DNA from: Cyclobacteriaceae bacterium
GTDB lineage: Bacteria; Bacteroidota; Bacteroidia; Cytophagales; Cyclobacteriaceae
Direction of reading: 5' to 3'
Length of the DNA stretch: 57,273 bases
NCBI GenBank assembly: GCA_029858965.1
Contig: JAOUDZ010000023.1
Location: 1 to 57,273 of the forward strand
Shown piece by piece: positions 1 through 7,301 of the stretch (its first letter is position 1; every line of letters starts with the position of its first letter). Below the pieces are notes generated by a model that saw only the letters and a program-made list of their open reading frames with translations, had not been told where the DNA came from and ran no database searches. Position numbers and translations under genes: made by a program.

Positions 1-2
1 TC

Positions 3-410
3 TTTTTTGGTTTTTATTCTACGGCGGTTCAACCAGGCGAAATCCTGACTGAGATAAAAATTCCAATCCCGGGGAAGGGGAGCGGGGGTGCGTATCATAA
101 GTTAGAGCGAAAGGTGGGCGACTATGCAACGGCCGGGGTGGCTGTTCAGGTTACCATGGACAAAGGCAGCTGTACCTACATCGGCATCGGCCTTACCAAC
201 GTAAATGCAACGCCTCTTCGGGCGGCCCGCTCAGAAGGTGTGTTGAAAGGAAACAAAATTACAGATGCACTGATCGAACAGGCGGCGCAGTTTGCCGCAG
301 AAGATTGCAACCCTTCTGCAGATTTGAGAGGAGACGAGGAGTATAAACGGGCCATGGTAAAAGTGCTCGTAAAACGGATCATTCACAAGGCCATCGATAG
401 AGCCAAATAA
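3..410 (+). CDS. coxM: Aerobic CO dehydrogenase medium (FAD) subunit CoxM, C-terminal part
   Basis: The frame is open from the first bases of the window to a TAA at 408-410, so this gene is cut at its 5' end and about 135 residues remain. The visible part matches the C-terminal region of CoxM/XdhA-type flavoproteins: a strand reading [11 protein letters not shown], then the conserved [16 protein letters not shown] stretch, and a helical tail. In the family this subunit binds FAD and passes electrons from the iron-sulfur clusters of CoxS towards the quinone pool. It is followed after 20 bp by coxS and then coxL, the M-S-L order typical of form I CO dehydrogenases. Assignment to CoxM rather than another xanthine-dehydrogenase-type flavoprotein rests mainly on the form I CoxL downstream. 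Confidence 0.88.
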   Translation, partial: FFGFYSTAVQPGEILTEIKIPIPGKGSGGAYHKLERKVGDYATAGVAVQVTMDKGSCTYIGIGLTNVNATPLRAARSEGVLKGNKITDALIEQAAQFAAEDCNPSADLRGDEEYKRAMVKVLVKRIIHKAIDRAK

Positions 411-430
411 AAGATCAAAACCTAACTGAC

Positions 431-934
431 ATGGAAAAAGAAATTACCGTCACCCTGAATGGTGAAGAAAAAACACTAACAGTCGAGCCCAGACTTCTGC
501 TCGTTCACCTGATACGCGAAAACCTTAACCAAACTGGGACACATATTGGATGTGATACCTCCAACTGCGGGGCATGTACCGTGTTACTCGATGGAAAATC
601 AGTCAAGTCGTGTACCATTCTGGCCGTTCAGGCCAATGGCAAGAAGATCACGACAGTTGAAGGACTGGCTACAGCCGAGGGACTACATCCCCTTCAGGAG
701 GGATTCAAAGAAAACCATGCACTGCATTGTGGTTTTTGTACACCAGGTATGATGATGCGCGCTGTGGAACTGCTGGAAAAGAATCCCAATCCTACCGAAG
801 AGGAAATCCGGTGGGGCATATCGGGTAACCTGTGCCGCTGTACTGGCTACAACAACATCGTGCTGGCAGTTCAATATGCCGGGGCTAAAATGAGAGGCGA
901 GAAACTGCCTTCCACCGAGCCAATCTTTGTTTAA
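431..934 (+). CDS. coxS: Aerobic CO dehydrogenase small subunit CoxS, [2Fe-2S] protein
   Basis: The 167-residue protein has the two-domain layout of the molybdenum hydroxylase iron-sulfur subunit. The N-terminal plant-ferredoxin-like domain carries Cys41, Cys46, Cys49 and Cys61 (motif CDTSNCGAC plus a later Cys) for one [2Fe-2S] cluster. The C-terminal helical domain carries Cys100, Cys103, Cys135 and Cys137 (HCGFCTPG and LCRCTGY) for the second cluster, close to the molybdopterin. All eight ligands are present and the length is normal. It should carry electrons from the Mo-Cu site of CoxL to the FAD of CoxM. It starts at an ATG 20 bp after coxM and ends 22 bp before the preferred coxL start, so the three are very likely co-transcribed. 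Confidence 0.95.
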   Translation: MEKEITVTLNGEEKTLTVEPRLLLVHLIRENLNQTGTHIGCDTSNCGACTVLLDGKSVKSCTILAVQANGKKITTVEGLATAEGLHPLQEGFKENHALHCGFCTPGMMMRAVELLEKNPNPTEEEIRWGISGNLCRCTGYNNIVLAVQYAGAKMRGEKLPSTEPIFV

Positions 935-956
935 CCTCTATGATAAAAAATCTATT

Positions 957-3335
957 ATGATACAAGAATGTAAAACCTCGAAAGCGATCAGTGGCATGGG
1001 CCATTCCATGAAGAGGAAAGAAGATGCACGCTTCATTCAGGGAAAAGGTCACTACGTTGATGATATTAAACTGGATGGCATGCTCTACATGGACATCGTC
1101 CGAAGCCCTTATGCTTATGCCAAAATCAAGAGTATTAAGACCGAGAAAGCACTTGCCACGCCCGGTGTAATCGCGGTGGTTACGGGCAGGGATTTGGAAA
1201 AATATAACCTTCACTGGATGCCAACCCTGATGTCTGACACACAGATGGTGCTGCCTACCGACACGGTTATGTACCAGGCACAGGAAGTAGCTGCTGTAAT
1301 CGCAAGCAGCCGATATGCTGCTGCCGATGGTGTAGAGGCTGTAGAAGTTGAGTACGAAGTGATGAAGCCAGTAATGGACCCATATAAATCAACAGATCCC
1401 TCATCCCCCGTCTTGCGCACCGATAAGAAAGGGAAAAAAGACAACAAAATCTGGCATTGGGAAGTTGGTGACAAGGAGAAGACTGACAAACTGTTTGAAA
1501 CCGCCGAAGTAACAGTCAAACAAGAGATTTACGTGCCGCGTATTCACGTGGCTTCAATTGAAACCTGCGGTTGTGTTGCAGACTATGATAAGGTAAACAA
1601 TTACCTTACCATGTACATGACGACCCAGGCACCACATGCCATACGAACTGTGATTGCTCTGGTTGCGGGCCATGTTGGCTTGACCGAAGAAAAAATTCGT
1701 GTTGTATCTCCCGACATCGGCGGAGGCTTTGGCGGCAAAGTGCCCGTTTATCCGGGTTATGTCATTGCCATTGCAGTGTCCTTCCTCGTGGGAAAACCTA
1801 TCAAGTGGATTGAAGACCGAAGCGAGAATCTGCAAGCTGACTCATTTGCCCGTGATTATCACATCACCGCGGAAATGGCAGGCACAAAGGCCGGAAAGAT
1901 CCAGGGAATTCGTTTCAAAGTGCTTGCAGATCACGGGTATACGGATGCCAGCGCAAACCCTTCCAAGTTTCCCGCGGGCATGTTTTCTATTTGTACAGGC
2001 TCTTATGACTATGATACGGCGTTTGTTGAAGCAGATGCGGTATATACAAACAAACCGCCTGGTGGTGTAGCTTACCGATGCTCCTTCCGGGTAACAGAGG
2101 CAGTTCAGGGAATTGAAAGGATTACGGACAGGTTTGCGCAGACTATAGGAATGGATCCTGCTGCTTTCCGATTTAAGAATTTCATTAAGAAAGAACAGTT
2201 TCCTTGGAAATCACCCACAGGGTGGAGCTACGACAGTGGCGACTATCAGCTTGCCCTTCACAAAGCCATGGATGTTATCGGTTATGATGACTTAAGAAAA
2301 GAACAAGTTGAGAAAAGAAAGAAGGGTGAGATCATGGGTATTGGTATCTGTAGCTTCACTGAAGTTGTCGGTGCCGGCCCATCAAAGGATTTTGATATCC
2401 TGGGTATCAAAATGTTTGACAGCGCTGAGATCAGGGTACATCCAACGGGCAAAGCACTTGCACGTTTCGGGACCAAGTCTCAGGGACAAGGTCATGAAAC
2501 GACATACGCACAAATCATTGCAGAAGAATTGGGTATCCCTGCGGAAAACATTCAGGTTGAAGAAGGAGATACCGACACAGCGCCATATGGATTGGGTACC
2601 TATGCCAGCCGCAGTACACCCACCGCTGGGGCAGCTGCAGCGGTAGCCGCACGAAAACTCCGCGACAAAGCAAGGAAGATTGCTGCCTATCTGTTGGAAG
2701 TCAGTGAAGCAGACCTGGAATGGGAACCGGGTAAATTTTCTGTGAAGGGAGCACCGGAAAAATCGAAGACTATCCAGGAAATTGTCTTCGCCGCCTACAC
2801 CAATCACCCGCCAGGGATGGAAGCCGGGTTTGAGGCTACCCATTATTATGACCCTCCAAATTTGACGTTCCCATTCGGTTCTTATATCTGCGTGGTGGAC
2901 ATCGATAAGGAAACATGCGAAATCAAAGTCAGAAGGTTTGTGGCCATTGATGATTGCGGAAACATCATCAACCCGATGATCGTACAAGGCCAGGTGCATG
3001 GCGGTTTGACGCAAGGAATCGCCCCTGCGATGTATGAAGAGTTGATCTACGATGAGGAGGGTAATATATTGAATGGAACTTTTATGGATTACCTTGTACC
3101 CACGGCCGTAGAATCACCCCATTGGGAAACGGGGCACACTATTACCCCTTGTCCTCATCACCCAATCGGTGCGAAAGGCGTGGGTGAATCACCAACGGTA
3201 GGTGCGCCACCGGCTATAGCCAATGCCATAGTGGATGCACTGCTCCCATACGGGATCACCAACATTGACATACCGATCACGCCTTACAAAGTTTGGAAAG
3301 CGTTGAAGGAAAAAGGTGTGGTGAAAGCGATTTGA
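957..3335 (+). CDS. coxL: Form I aerobic CO dehydrogenase large subunit CoxL
   Basis: This is the 792-residue catalytic subunit of a Mo-Cu CO dehydrogenase. The decisive feature is AYRCSFR with its cysteine at residue 375: this loop defines form I enzymes, and the Cys ligates copper in the [CuSMoO2] site. The form II or generic hydroxylase loop (AYRGAGR) is absent. Other family landmarks are visible, including IGGGFGGK in the molybdopterin-binding region and GAKGVGESPTVGAPPAIANA near the C terminus, which contains the active-site glutamate. I chose the ATG at 957; the frame also opens at a TTG at 927 that would overlap coxS. Expected reaction: CO + H2O to CO2 + 2 e- + 2 H+. A strong intrinsic terminator lies about 70 bp downstream. 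Confidence 0.95.
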   Translation: MIQECKTSKAISGMGHSMKRKEDARFIQGKGHYVDDIKLDGMLYMDIVRSPYAYAKIKSIKTEKALATPGVIAVVTGRDLEKYNLHWMPTLMSDTQMVLPTDTVMYQAQEVAAVIASSRYAAADGVEAVEVEYEVMKPVMDPYKSTDPSSPVLRTDKKGKKDNKIWHWEVGDKEKTDKLFETAEVTVKQEIYVPRIHVASIETCGCVADYDKVNNYLTMYMTTQAPHAIRTVIALVAGHVGLTEEKIRVVSPDIGGGFGGKVPVYPGYVIAIAVSFLVGKPIKWIEDRSENLQADSFARDYHITAEMAGTKAGKIQGIRFKVLADHGYTDASANPSKFPAGMFSICTGSYDYDTAFVEADAVYTNKPPGGVAYRCSFRVTEAVQGIERITDRFAQTIGMDPAAFRFKNFIKKEQFPWKSPTGWSYDSGDYQLALHKAMDVIGYDDLRKEQVEKRKKGEIMGIGICSFTEVVGAGPSKDFDILGIKMFDSAEIRVHPTGKALARFGTKSQGQGHETTYAQIIAEELGIPAENIQVEEGDTDTAPYGLGTYASRSTPTAGAAAAVAARKLRDKARKIAAYLLEVSEADLEWEPGKFSVKGAPEKSKTIQEIVFAAYTNHPPGMEAGFEATHYYDPPNLTFPFGSYICVVDIDKETCEIKVRRFVAIDDCGNIINPMIVQGQVHGGLTQGIAPAMYEELIYDEEGNILNGTFMDYLVPTAVESPHWETGHTITPCPHHPIGAKGVGESPTVGAPPAIANAIVDALLPYGITNIDIPITPYKVWKALKEKGVVKAI

Positions 3336-3402
3336 TGTGATGTAAAATTCTTTGGGCTTTGCCTATTGGATAACTTGCTGAGCCTAATAGAATTTCAACA
3401 CC

Positions 3403-3435
3403 AAATAAGGTGGCCATATCGGCCACCTTATTTTT
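3403..3435 (+). terminator. Intrinsic terminator between coxL and coxG
   Basis: A perfect 13-bp inverted repeat (3403-3415 with 3421-3433) flanks a 5-base loop, ATATC, and ends in a short T run. The stem contains the GC-rich block GGTGGCC. It sits 67 bp after the coxL stop and should end or attenuate the coxMSL transcript before coxG. Confidence 0.85.
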
Positions 3436-3571
3436 ACTTTAAATAACCTGATGCATACTGAATGCTTTGTGTACGTGTCATGTTGTATTGTTATCGGCTA
3501 AACAAAATCGCTGCCGGAACAAGCGCCAGTTCCTGTTAATCAGGAAAGAGTCAAATGAAAATAAAAAGCTT

Positions 3572-4114
3572 ATGAAAACTACTATTGAAAAAGAATTCGT
3601 GCTGGAACAGCCCATTGCAAAAGTGTGGGAATATTTGAGCGACCCGACAAAAATCGTTGACTGCGTCCCGGGAGCCTCTATAACGGAAAAAATAGATGAC
3701 CGCAATTACAAAGGACAGGTCACCACGTCGTTTGGTCCGGTAAAGGCAAGCTACAACGGTGAGATAAACATTTCCGAGTTGGATCAAACCAATTACAACA
3801 TGACGCTGGTTGGAAAAGGTGTCGACTCAAAGGGAAAAGGAAGCGCTGACATGACCATGAAAGGCAGCCTTGTCGAGAAACAAGGGACGACTTCAGTAAA
3901 ATTCATTATGGATATTTCTATCGTCGGGATGCTTGCACAATTTGGAGCACGTCTGATCAAAGACGTATCGGATCAGCTGCTCGGCCAGTTCGTAAACAAT
4001 TTCAAAGACATGTTGGCGGGCAAGGAGGTAGACAATACCATGAAGGGTTCTTCCATGGTCGGCTCGGTTTTGAAAAGCACCATTGGTGGAATTTTCGGTG
4101 GAGATAAAAAGTAA
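3572..4114 (+). CDS. coxG: CoxG, SRPBCC-family CO dehydrogenase membrane/quinone partner
   Basis: The 180-residue product has the SRPBCC (START-like) fold pattern of the CoxG family: a first strand after the start (TTIEKEFVLEQPIAKVWEYL), then the conserved PTKIVDCVPGA motif, followed by alternating strands and a long C-terminal helix. Glycine-rich hydrophobic residues near the end (SVLKSTIGGIFGG) could contact the membrane. Work on mycobacterial CoxG showed menaquinone binding and membrane attachment of CO dehydrogenase. I start it at the ATG at 3572 because the upstream in-frame residues from 3467 do not resemble the family. It follows the coxL terminator, so it probably has its own promoter or depends on read-through. 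It ends 3 bp before coxD. Confidence 0.9.
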   Translation: MKTTIEKEFVLEQPIAKVWEYLSDPTKIVDCVPGASITEKIDDRNYKGQVTTSFGPVKASYNGEINISELDQTNYNMTLVGKGVDSKGKGSADMTMKGSLVEKQGTTSVKFIMDISIVGMLAQFGARLIKDVSDQLLGQFVNNFKDMLAGKEVDNTMKGSSMVGSVLKSTIGGIFGGDKK

Positions 4115-4117
4115 TTC

Positions 4118-4993
4118 ATGATCAAAGAAGTTTCAGCTTTTGTCAATTCGTTCGATAAATTAGGCTATGTTGTTGATGAGGAGCTGGCAACTATCCTTTA
4201 CCTGATGACAAGCCTTCAAAAGCCCTTGTTGCTGGAAGGCCACCCCGGAGTGGGTAAAACAGAGGTAGCCAATATCCTGGCGGCTCACCTCGGAACGGAG
4301 CTTATACGGCTTCAGTGTTATGAGGGGTTGGATATTCACTCTGCAGTATATGAATGGAATTATCAAAAGCAATTGCTTTCGATAAAGATCCAGGAGTCAA
4401 ACCAGAAAACCGATACCGAAAAAGAAAAGCATATTTTTGGAGAGGATTTTTTGATGCCCCGTCCACTGTTGAAAGCAATTTCGGGTAAAACCAAATCGCC
4501 TGTGCTATTGATTGATGAGATCGACCGCGCGGATGAGGAATTTGAGGCCTTTTTGCTTGAACTCTTGTCGGCATATCAAATCAGTATCCCCGAATTTGGA
4601 ACGATCAGCGCTAAATATCCTCCTTTTGTTATTCTTACTTCCAACCGCACCCGGGAGCTAAGCGATGCCTTGCGCAGAAGATGTTTGTATCATTGGGTAA
4701 ATTATCCTGATTTTGAAAAGGAGCTGAGAATCGTCCACAAGCATCTGCCGGATATAAACCAGAAGCTTTCAGCACAACTGGTGCGAACGATACACATATT
4801 ACGCAATAAGAACCTGGAGAAATCACCTGGTATATCCGAAACGTTAGACTGGGCGATGAGCCTGCATGCCTTGGGTAAAAAGGAATTAGACGAAGAATCT
4901 TTTGCGATGACACAGGGCTCTGTCTTGAAGTCATATTCCGATACTGAAAAAATCAAGTCAGCAGGAGTGGCGAATATTCTTGAAGGCGGATAA
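4118..4993 (+). CDS. coxD: CoxD, MoxR-type AAA+ ATPase for CO dehydrogenase maturation
   Basis: This 291-residue AAA+ protein has a Walker A motif GHPGVGKT at residues 41-48, a Walker B motif LLIDEID around 130-136, a sensor 1 region (VILTSNRTRELSDALRRRC) and the short C-terminal lid typical of MoxR proteins. In Oligotropha carboxidovorans CoxD is needed to sulfurate the molybdenum centre of CO dehydrogenase. MoxR ATPases normally act with a VWA-domain partner, and here the next gene encodes one (CoxE). The spacing from coxG is only 3 bp, so they share a transcript. The position inside a form I cox cluster makes CoxD much more likely than a generic MoxR. Confidence 0.92.
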   Translation: MIKEVSAFVNSFDKLGYVVDEELATILYLMTSLQKPLLLEGHPGVGKTEVANILAAHLGTELIRLQCYEGLDIHSAVYEWNYQKQLLSIKIQESNQKTDTEKEKHIFGEDFLMPRPLLKAISGKTKSPVLLIDEIDRADEEFEAFLLELLSAYQISIPEFGTISAKYPPFVILTSNRTRELSDALRRRCLYHWVNYPDFEKELRIVHKHLPDINQKLSAQLVRTIHILRNKNLEKSPGISETLDWAMSLHALGKKELDEESFAMTQGSVLKSYSDTEKIKSAGVANILEGG

Positions 4994-5043
4994 CCCGACA
5001 GCCGATTGATTTTGATGTTTTTTAACAATTCAGCGCTACGCAA

Positions 5044-6183
5044 TTGAACCGAAATTATCAATCTTACGAGAGTGTCACACAATCCATTTTAGGCTTTGCA
5101 GCCTATGCACGGTCCAATGAATTGAATGTAGGAGTCCGTGAAGCACAGGAGGCCCTGGCAATAGCTTCAACAGGGCTTATTGCAGACAAGGAAGTTTTTC
5201 GGTATGCGCTTAAATCTGTTTTCTGTAGTTCGGAAGAAAATACGCGCGTGTTTGATCAACTGTTTGAAAGTTATTGGGGCCAGCCCAAGGCTTTTGTCAA
5301 GAGCAGGATCACCATGAAGAATCAGTCGATCATGCAAAAGCAAATGCAACGATCCCTGGTGCTGATGGGAAAGGGAGACAGTAAGGAGGCAAAAGAGGAG
5401 GAAGCAAAAAATGTATCCGGGGCAAATGCTGCAGAGCAGTTGAGAAAGACTGATTTCTCCAAATTATCACAAATCGACAGTGAATATTTGGAGAAGCTTG
5501 CTGTGAACCTGTGGAAACAGATGAGCAGACGACTGAAGAAGAAACTTAAGCGTTCAACCACTAAGGGAAGGATTGATATACGCCAGACTATCCGCAACAG
5601 TATCAGCAGCGGTGGTGCCATGCTGGAATTAAAGCTGAAACACAAAAAGCCAACAAAGAACAGGTTGGTTATTTTACTCGACGTGAGTGGTTCTATGGAT
5701 AAGTACAGTTTTTTTCTGTTGCGTTTTATCCTTGCCCTTCGTTCACATTTTCAAAAAATCGAAGCCTTTATCTTCAGCACCAAATTGGTGCGCATAACGG
5801 AATTCTTAAAAACAAGAGACCTGGATCAAGTGCTCAAAATCCTTGGAACCAATACCGACAATTGGTCGAGTGGCACCAAGATTGGTGATTGCCTGAGGAC
5901 TTTCAATGATGATTTTTGTAAACGCGCACTGCAAGGACGGTCAATGACCATTATTTTGAGTGATGGGCTGGATACCGGGGAACCGGAACTGCTCGCAAAT
6001 GAGTTAAGTAGAATAAAGCGGAGGACGCGAAAGCTGATCTGGCTTAATCCCTTAAAAGGTATGGCCGGATATCAGCCCCTGGCGCGGGGGATGAAAGCAG
6101 CCCTGCCGGAAATCGATGTGTTTCGCTCAGCGCATAGTTTGGATAGTATTTTGGAGCTTGAAAATTACTTGGCCGATGTCTAA
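5044..6183 (+). CDS. coxE: CoxE, von Willebrand factor A domain maturation protein
   Basis: The 379-residue protein has an N-terminal helical region of about 200 residues with a basic, lysine-rich middle part, followed by a VWA domain. The MIDAS metal site DVSGS lies at residues 213-217 and a later ILSDGLD strand is also present. CoxE-family proteins partner with the MoxR ATPase CoxD; genetics in O. carboxidovorans links CoxE and CoxF to completion of the Mo-S-Cu cluster. The only start upstream of the conserved N-terminal region is a TTG at 5044, because an in-frame TAA lies at 5023-5025. Its last codons overlap the start of the next gene by 8 bp (6176-6183), which suggests translational coupling. 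Confidence 0.9.
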   Translation: MNRNYQSYESVTQSILGFAAYARSNELNVGVREAQEALAIASTGLIADKEVFRYALKSVFCSSEENTRVFDQLFESYWGQPKAFVKSRITMKNQSIMQKQMQRSLVLMGKGDSKEAKEEEAKNVSGANAAEQLRKTDFSKLSQIDSEYLEKLAVNLWKQMSRRLKKKLKRSTTKGRIDIRQTIRNSISSGGAMLELKLKHKKPTKNRLVILLDVSGSMDKYSFFLLRFILALRSHFQKIEAFIFSTKLVRITEFLKTRDLDQVLKILGTNTDNWSSGTKIGDCLRTFNDDFCKRALQGRSMTIILSDGLDTGEPELLANELSRIKRRTRKLIWLNPLKGMAGYQPLARGMKAALPEIDVFRSAHSLDSILELENYLADV

Positions 6184-7159
6184 CGATTTTTTGGAGAATT
6201 ATACCCGCATGCTGAAAGAGAAGGCCCCCTTTGCTATTGCGATGGTAGTAAACCGGGTGGTGCCTTCCAGCGGAAAGCCGGGCGACAAAGCCATCATCCT
6301 TCAGGACGGGACGATCAAGGGATGGATTGGTGGAGGCTGCACGCGCGGAATCGTGCTGAAAGAGGCCTTATTGGCCATCCGCCAGGGTAAGCCCCGTATG
6401 GTTAGCATCGCACCCGGATCGGAGGAGGTGATAAAGCACGGCGTTGTATCTTATAATATGACCTGCCAAAGTGGTGGTTCAGTTTCTGTCTACATCGAGC
6501 CGGTTTTGCCTCGTCCGCATATTATAATATTGGGGAAATCGCAAATAGCACGTGCGCTTTCGAAACTTAGCAAGGCAACAGGCTATGAGGTTACCGCCCT
6601 CGCAAAAGGTGTGGAGAAGGACGCATTTCCGGATGCCGACCAGTTGGTTGATGACGACCAATTAAGCAGTGACCTTATCACTTCAAATACGTACGTTGTT
6701 GTATGTACGCAGGGAGAGAATGACTCCCAAGCTTTGTTTCAGGCTGTTCGATCGGGCAGTGGTTATGTTTCGTTTGTATCTAGTTACCGGAAGGCCAACT
6801 CCATCTACAATGAACTTAAAAAACAAGGTGTAACCGTTGAAGAACTTAAACGAATTAAAACGCCTGCAGGTCTGAATATCAATGCCAAACTTCCGGAAGA
6901 AGTAGCGATCAGCATTCTGGCGGAGATCATAACGCATTTACGCGATGACAAAAACATGGAGGGCAAGGAGGCGGGATCCGAGTTGAATATGGACGAATAT
7001 TTTATCAATCCTGTATGCAATATCCCCATTCAGAAAAGTACAGCTAAGTATGTAATACCATACAAAGGGAAAGACTATTTTTTCTGCTGCGATGGTTGCA
7101 AAGTTTCGTTTGAGCAGGACCCGGATAAGTACGCGCTGAAAGAGGACCTGAGTGCTTAG
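6176..7159 (+). CDS. coxF: XdhC/CoxF-family maturation protein with C-terminal YHS domain
   Basis: The protein is 327 residues from an ATG at 6176 that overlaps the coxE stop. Residues about 1-110 form the XdhC/CoxI N-terminal domain (IGGGCTRGIVLKEAL), and about 115-260 form the XdhC Rossmann-like domain (HIIILGKSQIARALSKL). The final 55 residues are a separate YHS domain, starting near residue 272: NPVC with Cys281, then YFFCCDGC with Cys304, Cys305 and Cys308, and the closing FEQDPDKY. YHS domains bind metals and occur in copper and heavy-metal handling proteins. In O. carboxidovorans CoxF is implicated in finishing the [CuSMoO2] site, so a metal-delivery role is a reasonable inference. Most XdhC/CoxF proteins lack a YHS tail. 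It closes the cox cluster. Confidence 0.85.
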   Translation: MSNDFLENYTRMLKEKAPFAIAMVVNRVVPSSGKPGDKAIILQDGTIKGWIGGGCTRGIVLKEALLAIRQGKPRMVSIAPGSEEVIKHGVVSYNMTCQSGGSVSVYIEPVLPRPHIIILGKSQIARALSKLSKATGYEVTALAKGVEKDAFPDADQLVDDDQLSSDLITSNTYVVVCTQGENDSQALFQAVRSGSGYVSFVSSYRKANSIYNELKKQGVTVEELKRIKTPAGLNINAKLPEEVAISILAEIITHLRDDKNMEGKEAGSELNMDEYFINPVCNIPIQKSTAKYVIPYKGKDYFFCCDGCKVSFEQDPDKYALKEDLSA

Positions 7160-7301
7160 CTCCAATGAATAGCACTTGCTAATCTCTTCAATTTCCTGAT
7201 TCGCACTTTATTTGTTACAAACATCCGCTATTCACTTTTTGGATATCCTATTCACGACACTATTCGTCAATGCCGTAAGTACTGAATATCATTGAAACTG
7301 A

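Noticed and set aside
2382-3014. A 210-codon frame antisense to coxL
   Set aside because: It lies wholly within the well-supported coxL gene and has no family features; long antisense frames are common in conserved genes.
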